Source: DATJLY01 sp963729295 (lineage in GTDB: Bacteria; Pseudomonadota; Alphaproteobacteria; ATCC43930; CGMCC-115725). Taken from it: a stretch of 64,000 nt of DNA. The stretch spans positions 1-64,000 of the forward strand of contig CAVSNJ010000028.1 of the NCBI GenBank assembly GCA_963729295.1, given 5' to 3'. The translations under genes and the position numbers were made by a program. Shown here in pieces: positions 1-8,233 of the stretch (position 1 is the first letter of the stretch; each line of letters opens with the position of its first letter). The notes beneath the pieces are model-generated. The model ran no database searches. It had not been told where the DNA came from and saw only the letters and a list, made by a program, of their open reading frames with translations.

Positions 1-1
1 C

Positions 2-235
2 ATCCCGGTCCGGGCCGCAATGCCAGCGATCACGTTTGCCGTCATGCTGCGGGCAAAAGGGCGCGCCGACTACGTGACGGCGGGTCACGCGGCGCTCGCG
101 GCCGAGCCTGCGCGTGGCGCCGCGATCGCGTTCGCGCGGGACGGCCGCATCGTGCGCGGCACGATCGATGCGCTCGTCATTCCGCCCGGTTGCGAGGAGA
201 ACTGCATCGGCACTCTGTTCGTCTCCGAGGCCTGA
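2..235 (+). CDS. Hypothetical protein, possibly the 3' end of a gene starting before the window
   Basis: The open frame runs from the window edge to a TGA at 233-235. An ATG at 20 would give a 71-residue protein, but the frame stays open upstream and only 19 bases precede that ATG, with no visible ribosome binding site. It may therefore be the tail of a longer gene. The residues are soluble and alanine-rich, with a Cys-Glu-Glu-Asn-Cys pair near the C-terminus. I recognise no family. It lies about 90 bp upstream of the transporter operon in the same direction. Confidence 0.4.
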   Translation: MPVRAAMPAITFAVMLRAKGRADYVTAGHAALAAEPARGAAIAFARDGRIVRGTIDALVIPPGCEENCIGTLFVSEA

Positions 236-324
236 GTCCCCGCGTGGGCAACGGCCCATTCACTTCGTTGCAGGCGATCGTCCCACTCGGATACACTCGG
301 CGCCAACATAGGAGGGGAAAGCCC

Positions 325-1632
325 ATGACACGGAAGACGCAGCATCCGTCACGCCGCAAGGTGGTGAAGCTTTTGGGCGCCGGCGCGGCCGGCGCGCTCG
401 CCGGCCCGGCGCTCTTCGTGCGGCCGGCGCACGCGGCGTCGCGGCCCATCAAGATCGGCTTCATCAGCCCACAGACCGGGCCGATCGCCGCATTCGGCGA
501 GGCCGACAATTGGGTGATCGGCGAAGCGCACAAGATCCTCGACAAGGGCATCGTCGTCGCTGGCGAGACGCATCCCGTCGAAATCCTCTACCGCGACAGC
601 CAGTCGACCTCGAACCGCGCCGGCGAGGTCGCGACCCAGCTCATCAACAACGAGAACGTCGACATCATGCTCGCCTCCTCGACCGGCGACACGACCAACC
701 CGGTCGCCGATCAGTGCGAGCTCGCCGGCGTGCCGTGCGTCACCGCCGACGATCCGTGGGAGGATTGGTTCTTCAGCCGCAAGGGCGACCCCGCCAAGGG
801 GTTCGAGTGGACCTATCACTTCTTCTGGGGCTTCGGCCAGTTCGCCAACATGTTCGCCGACATGTGGCAGACGCTGCCGACCAACAAGCAGGTCGGCATG
901 ATGCTGACGAACGATCCCGACGGCATCGCCGCCCACGACCCGCAGCACGGGCTCGGCGCGACCTTCGCCTCGAAGGGGCTCAAGGTCGACGATCTCGGCC
1001 TCTATCCGCCCTTGAGCGAGGACTTCACGGCGCAGATCGCGAAGCTCAAGGAAGGCAACTGCGACATCGGTTGCGGCATCTTCAATCCGCCGCAATTCGC
1101 GATCTTCTGGACGCAGTGCGCGCAGCAAGGCTATCAGCCGAAGATCATGACGCCGCCGAAGGCGCTGCTGTTCCCGTCGGCGGTCGAGGCCTTGGGCGAT
1201 CGCGGCACCGGCATCACGACCGAGGTCTGGTGGTCGCAGCACCATCCGTTCAAGTCGGGCTTGACCGGCCAGACCGCACAGCAGTTCTGCGACGCCTACT
1301 CGGCCGCGACCGGCAAGCAGTGGACGCAGCCGATCGGCTTCAAGCACGCCACGATCGAGGTCGCGGTCGACGTGCTGAAGCGGGCGAAAAAACTCGAGGC
1401 GGGCGCCATCCGCGACGCGATCGCGGCGACCGACTATCAGTCGCTCGTCGGACCCATCACGTGGAACAAGGGCGGCGCCATCAACCCGGTCAAGAACGTG
1501 TGCGCCACGCCGCTCGTCGGCGGCCAGTGGAAGCCGGGCAAGAAGTTCAAGTACGACCTCAACATCGTCTACAACAAGACCGCGCCGAACATCCCGCTCG
1601 ACAGCCCGTTCGAGTTCATCAAGTACTCGTGA
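325..1632 (+). CDS. ABC transporter substrate-binding protein (Peripla_BP_6 type, branched-chain amino acid/amide class)
   Basis: This 435-residue exported protein would capture the substrate in the periplasm for the permease encoded downstream. Residues 1-42 form a Tat-like signal: an SRRKVVK twin-arginine motif, a Gly/Ala-rich core and an AHA cleavage site. The mature part opens with IKIGFISPQTGPIA, the usual start of LivJ/AmiC-type binding proteins. The ATG at 325 is chosen because AGGAGGGG lies 7 bases upstream, although the frame is open further 5'. The stop is directly followed by the livG ATG. The exact ligand cannot be told; amides, urea and branched-chain amino acids are all possible for the family. 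Confidence 0.9.
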   Translation: MTRKTQHPSRRKVVKLLGAGAAGALAGPALFVRPAHAASRPIKIGFISPQTGPIAAFGEADNWVIGEAHKILDKGIVVAGETHPVEILYRDSQSTSNRAGEVATQLINNENVDIMLASSTGDTTNPVADQCELAGVPCVTADDPWEDWFFSRKGDPAKGFEWTYHFFWGFGQFANMFADMWQTLPTNKQVGMMLTNDPDGIAAHDPQHGLGATFASKGLKVDDLGLYPPLSEDFTAQIAKLKEGNCDIGCGIFNPPQFAIFWTQCAQQGYQPKIMTPPKALLFPSAVEALGDRGTGITTEVWWSQHHPFKSGLTGQTAQQFCDAYSAATGKQWTQPIGFKHATIEVAVDVLKRAKKLEAGAIRDAIAATDYQSLVGPITWNKGGAINPVKNVCATPLVGGQWKPGKKFKYDLNIVYNKTAPNIPLDSPFEFIKYS

Positions 1633-2358
1633 ATGCCCGGGCTGTTGCAGCTCGACGCCGTCTCGAAATCCTACGGCGCGCTCAAGGCGGCGGACAGCCT
1701 CACCCTCGCGGTCGAGGAGGGTGAGGCGCTCGCCGTTATCGGACCCAATGGCGCCGGCAAGACGACGATGTTCAACCTCATCACGGGCGACGTCGCGCCC
1801 GATGAAGGCCGCGTCGTCTTCGCCGGGGCCGACATCACGCGCGTGACGCCGCACCGCCGCGCGCGCCTCGGCATCGGCCGCTCCTACCAGATCCCGCACC
1901 CGTTCGCGAACATGACCGTGTTCGAGAACGTGCTCGTCGGCGCCATCTTCGGCGCCGGATCGAGCGAGCGCGACAGCTACGAGCGGTGCGCCGAGGTGCT
2001 GGAGCACACGCGCCTTATCGACCGCGCCAACGCGCCGGCGCGCACGCTGACGCTTCTCCAGCGGAAACGCCTCGAGCTCGCGCGCGCGCTCGCGCTCGAG
2101 CCAAAGCTGCTGCTGCTCGACGAGATCGGCGGCGGCCTCACCGAGCACGAATGCCAGGACCTGGTCGAGACGATCCGCTCGATCCACGCGCGTGGCACGA
2201 CGATCGTGTGGATCGAGCACATCGTCCACGCGCTCTTGTCGGTGGCGACGCGGCTCATCGTGATGAATTTCGGCGAGATCCTGGCCGCGGGCGAACCGCG
2301 CGCGGTGATGGCCGATACGCGCGTCCAGGAAGTGTATATGGGTCTCCCCGGCACATGA
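1633..2358 (+). CDS. livG: ABC transporter ATP-binding protein LivG-like
   Basis: This is a 241-residue ATPase of the branched-chain amino acid/amide uptake class. The Walker A motif GPNGAGKTT lies at about residues 36-44 and Walker B LLLLDEI at about 156-162. The signature region reads LTLLQRKRLELARAL instead of LSGGQ, and GGGLTEHE follows Walker B; both are features of a recognised LivG subgroup. The ATG follows the stop of the binding-protein gene with no gap. The gene ends in an ATGA overlap with livF, so the two are probably translationally coupled. Confidence 0.9.
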   Translation: MPGLLQLDAVSKSYGALKAADSLTLAVEEGEALAVIGPNGAGKTTMFNLITGDVAPDEGRVVFAGADITRVTPHRRARLGIGRSYQIPHPFANMTVFENVLVGAIFGAGSSERDSYERCAEVLEHTRLIDRANAPARTLTLLQRKRLELARALALEPKLLLLDEIGGGLTEHECQDLVETIRSIHARGTTIVWIEHIVHALLSVATRLIVMNFGEILAAGEPRAVMADTRVQEVYMGLPGT

Positions 2359-3053
2359 GCTTGCTGAAAACGACGGGTCTCTGCGCCTTCTATGGCGATT
2401 TCCAGGCGCTCTTCGACCTCGAGCTCAGCGTCGAGGCGGGCGAGACCGTCGCCGTCATCGGCGCCAACGGCGCCGGCAAGACGACGCTGCTGCGCTCGCT
2501 CGCGGGCGCGCTGCGGTGCTCGCGCGCGATGGTCGAATTCGACGGCGAGGCGATCGGCGGATACTCGGCGCACGAGGTCGTGCGGCGCGGCATCGCCATG
2601 GTGCCGGAAGGCCGGAAACTCTTCCCGAGCCTGACGGTCGAGGAGAATCTGCTGATCGGCGCCTATTGCGGCCGCAACGGCGCCTGGACGCTGGCGCGCG
2701 TCTACGAGCTGTTCCCGATGCTGGCCGAGCGCCGAACCATGCCCGCGCACGCGCTCTCGGGCGGACAGCAGCAGATGGCGGCGATCGGCCGCGCGCTCAT
2801 GTCGAACCCGCGGGTTCTCCTGTGCGACGAGCTGTCGCTCGGCCTGGCGCCGCTCGTCATCCGCGACATCTACGCGCGGCTCGGCGCCATCACGGATGAA
2901 GGCACGACCCTCGTCATCGTCGAGCAGGACATCAACCGCGCGCTCGATGCGTCGGCGCGCTTCTATTGCTTGCAGGAGGGCCGGGTTGCGCTGACGGCCC
3001 CTTGCCGCGGCTTCGCCCGCGAAACCATCACGCGCGCCTATTTCGGGATCTGA
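2355..3053 (+). CDS. livF: ABC transporter ATP-binding protein LivF-like
   Basis: This is the second ATPase of the transporter, 232 residues, the normal LivF length. It shows Walker A GANGAGKTTLL near residue 37, the LivF-type phrase GIAMVPEGRKLFPSLTVEENL, signature LSGGQQQM and Walker B VLLCDELSLGLAP. The D-E-L after Walker B, where most ABC ATPases have D-E-P, is common in LivF. The ATG at 2355 overlaps the livG stop by four bases. The frame is open upstream, but that part is only a shadow of livG. Confidence 0.9.
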   Translation: MSLLKTTGLCAFYGDFQALFDLELSVEAGETVAVIGANGAGKTTLLRSLAGALRCSRAMVEFDGEAIGGYSAHEVVRRGIAMVPEGRKLFPSLTVEENLLIGAYCGRNGAWTLARVYELFPMLAERRTMPAHALSGGQQQMAAIGRALMSNPRVLLCDELSLGLAPLVIRDIYARLGAITDEGTTLVIVEQDINRALDASARFYCLQEGRVALTAPCRGFARETITRAYFGI

Positions 3054-3063
3054 GCGCGCGCCC

Positions 3064-3927
3064 GTGGCCTGGCTCAACATCTTCATCCAGGGCGCGCTCT
3101 TAGGCGGGCTCTATGCGCTCTTCGCGATCGGGCTGTCGCTCTCCTTCGGCATCATGCGGCTCGTCAACATCGCGCACGGCGATTTGATCGTGCTCGCGGC
3201 CTATGTGGCGCTCGTCGTGATCGACGCGACCGGCCTCTATTCGATCGCGACGCTCGTCGTCGTCGTGCCGGTGATGTTCGCGCTTGGCTATGTCTTGCAG
3301 CGCTGGCTCCTCAATTTCACGCTCTCGGGCGGGCTCCTGCCGCCCTTGCTCGTCAGCTTCGGCATCTCCGTCATCATCGAGAACCTGCTCTTGCAGATTT
3401 TCGGCGCCAGCACCTACCGGCTTCAGGCGGGCGCGATCGAGACGCAGAGTTTTGACCTCGGCGGGATTTATGTCGGCGCTTATCCCCTTCTCGTCTTCGC
3501 GACCGCGTTGGCCGCGATCGCGGGCTTGCAGCTGCTCTTTTACCGCACGTCCTTGGGCCGCGCCTTCCGCGCCACCTCGGACGATGCCGACACGGCCGAG
3601 CTGATGGGGATCGACAACCGCCATCTCTATGCCATGGCGATGGCGATCGCGATGATCTTCACCGCGGTCGCGGGCGTGCTGATGGCGATCCGCGAGACGT
3701 TCGATCCCGCCGCCGGGCCGATCCGCCTCATCTTCGCCTTCGAGGCCGTCATCATCGGCGGGCTCGGCAGCCTGTGGGGGACGCTCTTGGGCGGCATGGT
3801 GCTGGGCGTGGCGCAGGCGGTCGGCGGCGCGCTTTCGCCCACCTGGGAGATTCTCGCGGGCCATCTCGCCTTCCTCGTCGTGCTGCTGCTCCGGCCGAGC
3901 GGGTTTTTCCCGCACACGAGGGATTGA
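3064..3927 (+). CDS. livH: Branched-chain amino acid/amide ABC permease LivH-like
   Basis: This 287-residue inner-membrane permease has about eight hydrophobic segments and the LivH N-terminal pattern FIQGALLGGLYALFAIGLSL followed by IMRLVNIAHGD. The EAVIIGGLGSLWG block near residue 228 is typical of the family. GTG at 3064 is the only plausible start, 10 bases after livF. The stop codon shares its last base with the livM ATG, in line with a single five-gene operon. It would form the channel as a heterodimer with LivM. Confidence 0.9.
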   Translation: MAWLNIFIQGALLGGLYALFAIGLSLSFGIMRLVNIAHGDLIVLAAYVALVVIDATGLYSIATLVVVVPVMFALGYVLQRWLLNFTLSGGLLPPLLVSFGISVIIENLLLQIFGASTYRLQAGAIETQSFDLGGIYVGAYPLLVFATALAAIAGLQLLFYRTSLGRAFRATSDDADTAELMGIDNRHLYAMAMAIAMIFTAVAGVLMAIRETFDPAAGPIRLIFAFEAVIIGGLGSLWGTLLGGMVLGVAQAVGGALSPTWEILAGHLAFLVVLLLRPSGFFPHTRD

Positions 3928-4925
3928 TGGCGCTGAAGGTCGAGCGTTCGACGCCGGAAAGCCGCGGCTTCGCCGTGGTCCTGGCGTTGGCATTGGCGGC
4001 GCTCGCGGCGCTCCCTTATTACGGCGGGCCGGGCGCCATGCGGCTCGTCGCCGAGATGGCCTATTACCTCGCGCTGGCGCAGCTCTGGAATTTGCTTGCG
4101 GGCTATGCCGGGCTCGTCTCGGTCGGGCAGCAGGCATTCGTCGGCATCGGCGGCTATGCGCTCTTCTACCTGACGAGCGAGCTCAACGTGCATCCGCTCG
4201 TGGCGCTGGCGCTCGCGGGCCCGATCGCGGCGGCGATCTCGCTGCCGATGGCGTTCGCCGTGTTCCGCCTGCGCGGCGCCTATTTCGCCGTCGGCACCTG
4301 GGTGCTGGCGGAGATTTTCGCGCTCGCGGTATCGCTCGTCGAGCGGCTCGGCGCCGGCTCGGGCATGAGCTTGACGCCCGCAATCGTGCGCCAGATTTCG
4401 CCGGACCGCGCCGGCCGCGAGCTCATCGTCTATTGGCTGGCACTCGCGATCGTCGTGATCGTGTTCGCGGCGGCCTATCTCCTGCTGCGCTCGCGCCACG
4501 GCCTGGCGCTCACCGCGATCCGCGATTCCGAGCCCGCGTCGGAAAGCCTCGGCGTCGATACGTTCCGCACCAAGCTCATCGTCTATGTCGTGACCGCGGG
4601 CTGCACCGGCCTCGTCGGCGCCTTCATCTTTTTGCAGAAGCTGCGCATATCGCCCGAGGCGGGATTCAGCGTCAACGACTGGACCGTCGTCGTGATCTTC
4701 ATGGTGGTGATCGGCGGCATCGGCACGCTCGAGGGGCCGATTGTCGGCATGCTGGTCTATTTCGGCCTGCGCGAGACGCTTTCGCAATACGGTACGTGGT
4801 ACCTCATCCTGCTCGGCATGGCCGCGGTCGCGATCATGTTGCTAGCGCAGGACGGGCTCTGGGGCCTCGTCGTGCGGCGCTTCAACCTGCACCTCTTCCC
4901 GGTGCGCCGCCACCTCGCGAGATAG
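3927..4925 (+). CDS. livM: Branched-chain amino acid/amide ABC permease LivM-like
   Basis: This is a 332-residue polytopic membrane protein, the second permease subunit. It carries LivM hallmarks: LWNLLAGYAGLVSVGQQAFVGIGGY near residues 50-75, AIRDSEPASESLGVD in the cytoplasmic loop, and a VVIGGIGTLEGPIVG block near residue 255. The ATG at 3927 overlaps the livH stop by one base. No gene follows on this strand until the tRNA, so this looks like the operon's end. No clear hairpin terminator was seen after it. Confidence 0.9.
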   Translation: MALKVERSTPESRGFAVVLALALAALAALPYYGGPGAMRLVAEMAYYLALAQLWNLLAGYAGLVSVGQQAFVGIGGYALFYLTSELNVHPLVALALAGPIAAAISLPMAFAVFRLRGAYFAVGTWVLAEIFALAVSLVERLGAGSGMSLTPAIVRQISPDRAGRELIVYWLALAIVVIVFAAAYLLLRSRHGLALTAIRDSEPASESLGVDTFRTKLIVYVVTAGCTGLVGAFIFLQKLRISPEAGFSVNDWTVVVIFMVVIGGIGTLEGPIVGMLVYFGLRETLSQYGTWYLILLGMAAVAIMLLAQDGLWGLVVRRFNLHLFPVRRHLAR

Positions 4926-4971
4926 GCATCAGATCAGCGGCGTGTTGGGTTTGAGGCCCAGGACGACGCGG

Positions 4972-5772
4972 CTATTGCGGGAAGAGATGGATCGTCACTT
5001 TGAGCGGGACGCGATCGGGATAGTCGGCGGGCGGCGTCGGGAAGGGCGTGGCCGCGACGATCATGCGGCGCGCCTCCGCGTCGAGCAGCGGCGAGCCGGA
5101 CGACGTTTCGACCTCGAGTGCGTCCAAATGCCCGTCATGGTCGAGGAGCATCTTGAACACCGTGATGCCCTCGAGATGAAGGCCCTCGGATCCCACCGGC
5201 GTGGTCGGCTTGCGATTGCGCTCGATGCGCGACCACAGCGCGTTGAGATAGGGATCGCCGGTCTCGTCCTTGTCGCCGAGAATGCGATCGAGCGGCGCCT
5301 CGACGGTGGGCGCGCGGAGCGCGAGCTTGGGCTTGGGCGTCTCGGGCGCCGGAACCTCGGGCGGCTTCGGCTTCTCGGCGGGCGGCGGCTCGAGCCCGTT
5401 GGCGACGGGCGGCGCGTCCGGCGGCTTCGGCGCTTCGCTCGGCTGCGCCACGGGCGGCGGCGTCTCGGTGTCCGGCGCCGGCGCGGCGGCGCGCGGCGCG
5501 GCGGTCGTTTCCTGGTCCGGGCCCGATTGGCGCGCCGAGAGCTGCTTCTGCGGCGGCTCCGGCGCGGGCGGCGGCGGCGCGGGCGGGGGCAGCGTAACGA
5601 GCGTCACCTCGATCGTCGGCGGCGCGGGCGCCGCTTCCTTGTCCCAGTCGACCAGCAGCCACACCGCGATGGCGACGTGCAGCAGCAGCGCAAGCGCGAC
5701 GGCGATCCGCGCGAGGCGATCCGGCCCCGCGGTCGGACCGACGATCCGGAGGGAGAGGTCGGCTTCGCTCAC
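4972..5772 (-). CDS. TonB-family energy transducer-like protein
   Basis: The protein has 266 residues. The N-terminus is cytoplasmic, followed by one membrane span (about residues 22-42). A Pro/Ala/Glu-rich periplasmic spacer runs to about residue 170, and a TonB C-terminal-like domain ends it (LHLEGITVFKMLLDHDGHLDALEVETSSGSPLLD with the arginine-rich helix after it). Members pass proton-motive force from ExbB/ExbD to outer-membrane receptors. No exbB or exbD lies nearby. The only TonB-dependent receptor in the window is the BtuB-like one 45 kb away, so the partner is not known. Confidence 0.75.
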   Translation of the reverse strand: MSEADLSLRIVGPTAGPDRLARIAVALALLLHVAIAVWLLVDWDKEAAPAPPTIEVTLVTLPPPAPPPPAPEPPQKQLSARQSGPDQETTAAPRAAAPAPDTETPPPVAQPSEAPKPPDAPPVANGLEPPPAEKPKPPEVPAPETPKPKLALRAPTVEAPLDRILGDKDETGDPYLNALWSRIERNRKPTTPVGSEGLHLEGITVFKMLLDHDGHLDALEVETSSGSPLLDAEARRMIVAATPFPTPPADYPDRVPLKVTIHLFPQ

Positions 5773-5852
5773 CGTTCGAGATTAGCGCATCTCCCGGAGC
5801 CGCGCCCGCGCGCACGGTGCGCGATGGCCGTGGCGCGGCCGTGAAATCGCTG

Positions 5853-5879
5853 TTGACCCGGCGGACGGCGACTTATATT
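5853..5879 (+). promoter_or_regulatory. Putative sigma-70 promoter of tRNA-Asn
   Basis: TTGACC at 5853-5858 and TATATT at 5874-5879 form a -35/-10 pair with a 15-bp spacer, shorter than the ideal 17. They sit 19 bases upstream of the mature tRNA. The T-rich -10 stands out in otherwise GC-rich DNA. Confidence 0.45.
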
Positions 5880-5897
5880 CAGCCGTCCCTCTGATTT

Positions 5898-5972
5898 TCC
5901 CGGGTAGCTCAGTGGTAGAGCAGGCGGCTGTTAACCGCCGGGTCGGGGGTTCGAATCCCTCCCCGGGAGCCA
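5898..5972 (+). tRNA. tRNA-Asn(GTT)
   Basis: A full cloverleaf of 75 nt including an encoded CCA. The acceptor stem pairs TCCCGGG (5898-5904) with CCCGGGA (5962-5968), and the discriminator is G. The anticodon stem GGCGG/CCGCC encloses CTGTTAA, giving anticodon GTT at 5930-5932. The T-loop is TTCGAAT. It stands alone rather than in a tRNA cluster. Confidence 0.97.
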
Positions 5973-6009
5973 GAGAGTTTATTCGCCGGCGGGACCCGAG
6001 CGTCACAGC

Positions 6010-6822
6010 ATGAGCGAAACACCGGTCACTATCCCTCTGTTGCAGCAGATGAAGCGCGACGGGAAGAAATCCGTCGGCGTCGTCGCGTGGGATTATCAGC
6101 TTGCGCGCATCGCCGATCGCGCCGGGGTCGATTTCGTCTCGGTCGGCAATTCCGTCGGCATCAACCTGTGGGGCCACGCCAATCCGCTCGAGGTCACGCT
6201 CGAGGAAATGCTGATCTGCGTGAAGGCGGTGCGGCGCGGCGTTGCGCGCGCGCTCGTCTCGTGCGACTTCCCGTTCGGGCCGTTGCAGCGCGGCATCGCG
6301 AGCGCGCTCGACGCGGCGATCCGGCTCGTCAAGGAAGGCGGCGCCGATCTCGTCAAGCTCGATGCGGCGGCAGAATATCCCGATGCGGTGCGCGCCATCG
6401 TGCGCGCCGGCATCCCGGTCTTCGCGCAGATGGGGCTCACGCCGCAGACGGCGCTGCGCTATGGCGTGCCGTACAGCGCGCAGAGTTCGCCCGGCGCCGC
6501 CGCGACCGCGGACCTGACGCAAAAGCTCGTGGCCGAGGCGCGGCTCGTCGAGGAAGCCGGCGCCGCGCTCATCGACTTCACCAATTCCGGCCCCATCGCC
6601 GGCCCCGCGGTGGTGCAGGCGGTGAAGATTCCGGTGATCGGCGGGTTCGGCGGCGGCCCGTGGCTCGACGGGCGCGTGCGGCTCGCGCACACCGCGATCG
6701 GCTATGGCGAGAAATGGCTCGACGCCACGACCGAGACCTATGTCAACACCGCGAAGGCAAGCCTCGGCGCGTTCCAGGCGCTGATATCCGACGTGCGCGA
6801 GGGCCGCCAGATCAAGGGCTGA
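6010..6822 (+). CDS. PanB-like (ketopantoate hydroxymethyltransferase superfamily) protein, probably diverged in function
   Basis: This 270-residue TIM-barrel protein aligns by eye with PanB: a VVAWDYQLARIADRAGVDFV opening, KAVRRGVARALVSCDFPFGP, AGIPVFAQMGLTPQT and a Gly-rich IPVIGGFGGGPWLDG end. Key PanB residues differ. The metal-binding aspartate of V-G-D-S is Asn here (VGNSVG), and the catalytic glutamate region reads LIDFTNSGP. The family also includes PEP-mutase-like C-C bond enzymes. I would not call it pantothenate synthesis without evidence. It starts 37 bases after tRNA-Asn and stands alone. Confidence 0.7.
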   Translation: MSETPVTIPLLQQMKRDGKKSVGVVAWDYQLARIADRAGVDFVSVGNSVGINLWGHANPLEVTLEEMLICVKAVRRGVARALVSCDFPFGPLQRGIASALDAAIRLVKEGGADLVKLDAAAEYPDAVRAIVRAGIPVFAQMGLTPQTALRYGVPYSAQSSPGAAATADLTQKLVAEARLVEEAGAALIDFTNSGPIAGPAVVQAVKIPVIGGFGGGPWLDGRVRLAHTAIGYGEKWLDATTETYVNTAKASLGAFQALISDVREGRQIKG

Positions 6823-6831
6823 GCGCGGCGC

Positions 6832-7746
6832 TCACGCCCAGGCGCGATTGTCGACGACGGTCTCGTAGGTGGCGCCGGGGACAACCATGTTCCACTTCAC
6901 GGTCCAGTTGTACGTGTCATCGAAGCGCTCGCGCGTGTAGGGCGTGGGCGGCGCGTGCAGCAGGCGCCAGGTCTGGACCTCGCGCGGCTCAAGCAATCCG
7001 CCCGTCTCCTCGACGAAATAATGGACGTAAGGCGTCGGATCCTTTTCCAGAACTTTGACGGCGCGCGCCTGGGCGCGGAAGATCGCGGCCAAGGTCGGGC
7101 CGTCGAGATCGTCGCCCGCCGCTTCGCTCCGCGTCGAGTGCGATTCGATGAGGATGCGCAGGCCCAGCTTCTGCGCGACGCTGATCCACGGCTCCATCAG
7201 GCTCGCCGCCGCGATCTTGCCTTGGCGCAGCGCCTCGATCCGCTTCGGCATGGTGCCGGCGTTGGTGGTCTTGACGTGCTCGGGCGTGAGGAATCCTTCC
7301 ATCATCTTGAGCGTGGTGAAGTTCGAGCCGTTGTTGGGCGTCACCGCGATCGGCTTGTCCTTGAGCTGCTCGGGCTCGTAGATCGGGGAATCGGGCGCCA
7401 CGACGATGGCGAAGCTCGACATCGACGCGCCCAGCGCCACGATCTTGCGCCGCCGCAGCCCTTCCCTCTCGGCCTCGACCGCGCGCTTCATGATGCCCCA
7501 CTCGCACATGCGGTACTGGTCGATGCCGCCGTCGTTGTAGACGCTGTCGAGCGGACGGTCGAAGATCGAATCCCACTGCACCATGTGCGTCGTCGTGACC
7601 TGCGCCATGCCCGGCGTGGTGACGAACTCGATGTCGAGGCCTTCGTCGCGGAAGAAGCCTTGATCGCGCGCCACCAGCACCGGCAGATCGTGCACGGCGT
7701 TCATGATCGCGAGCTGGGGTTTCCGGGAATTGCGCTGCGCCGCCAT
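6832..7746 (-). CDS. ABC transporter substrate-binding protein-like (NMT1/SsuA/THI5 fold), no signal peptide
   Basis: This 304-residue protein resembles thiamine-precursor and sulfonate binding proteins. It has ARDQGFFRDEGLDIEFV near the N-terminus, a KPIAVTPNNGSNF segment and RIEALRQGKIAAASLMEP in the middle. The N-terminus (MAAQRNSRKPQLAIMNAVHD) is not a signal peptide, and no permease or ATPase adjoins it. It may therefore act in the cytoplasm, as Thi5-type enzymes do. Many environmental homologues lack a defined function. It converges with the PanB-like gene, leaving 9 bases between their ends. Confidence 0.7.
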   Translation of the reverse strand: MAAQRNSRKPQLAIMNAVHDLPVLVARDQGFFRDEGLDIEFVTTPGMAQVTTTHMVQWDSIFDRPLDSVYNDGGIDQYRMCEWGIMKRAVEAEREGLRRRKIVALGASMSSFAIVVAPDSPIYEPEQLKDKPIAVTPNNGSNFTTLKMMEGFLTPEHVKTTNAGTMPKRIEALRQGKIAAASLMEPWISVAQKLGLRILIESHSTRSEAAGDDLDGPTLAAIFRAQARAVKVLEKDPTPYVHYFVEETGGLLEPREVQTWRLLHAPPTPYTRERFDDTYNWTVKWNMVVPGATYETVVDNRAWA

Positions 7747-7824
7747 CTCTTCCTCCAGGATTGCCGCGGATGATCGGCTCGGGAGCCGCGCCTGTCAACG
7801 CGCGAGCATCGTCCCAATTTCAAT

Positions 7825-8205
7825 TCAGTAAGGGAGGTCTTCGGGGTCGACGCCAACAAAATCCGGCGCGGGGTCTTCTATGAACTGCCTGGCCGGTATG
7901 CTGGCCACCCCTTCCAACAGAGCCTTCGCTGCCCGATGCATCCCATCCATGACACGCCCGTCGGACGATAGGATGACAGGGAAGCTCAGGTCGGCCTCAT
8001 TGATCAGGCGAGCATGTTCCGCAATGTCGCGGCAAGTCGGCGGGATGCCATCGCCAAACCAATAGGGTTCGTCCAGCTCGCGAATTGCCGAGACCGGAAT
8101 TTGGACGATGGCAAGCTCCTCGGTCAACGCGATCAGGCGGCGAATGTCCCACGCTCTCAGGCCATCTGGCCCTGGGCGAAAGTGGTATTGCGGTCGCAGC
8201 TTCAT
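7825..8205 (-). CDS. Conserved hypothetical protein, possibly ParB/sulfiredoxin-like
   Basis: This is a soluble protein of 126 residues when started at the ATG at 8205. The segment VILSSDGRVMDGMHRAAKALLEG recalls the ParB/Srx fold, where a value, a DG turn and a G-H/M-R motif recur, but this is a weak call. The 5' end is uncertain, since no good ribosome binding site precedes the ATG and the frame continues upstream. It lies 28 bases downstream of another small minus-strand gene, so the two may share a transcript. Function unknown. Confidence 0.6.
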   Translation of the reverse strand: MKLRPQYHFRPGPDGLRAWDIRRLIALTEELAIVQIPVSAIRELDEPYWFGDGIPPTCRDIAEHARLINEADLSFPVILSSDGRVMDGMHRAAKALLEGVASIPARQFIEDPAPDFVGVDPEDLPY

Positions 8206-8233
8206 CGGTTCTTGGCTCGAACACTCCCCTCTC

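Noticed and set aside
349..2229. 626-codon minus-strand frame
   Set aside because: It antisenses the binding protein, livG and part of the operon; composition is Arg/Asp/Glu-rich shadow type with no domain.
1633..2358. LivG signature and Walker B deviations as a sign of a dead ATPase
   Set aside because: LLQRKRLELARAL and LDEIGGGLTE are regular features of one LivG subgroup and Walker A is intact.
5782..6690. Minus-strand frame of 302 codons with a GFEPPTRRLTAACSTTELP stretch
   Set aside because: That stretch is the antisense translation of tRNA-Asn, a known source of false proteins; the rest antisenses the PanB-like gene.
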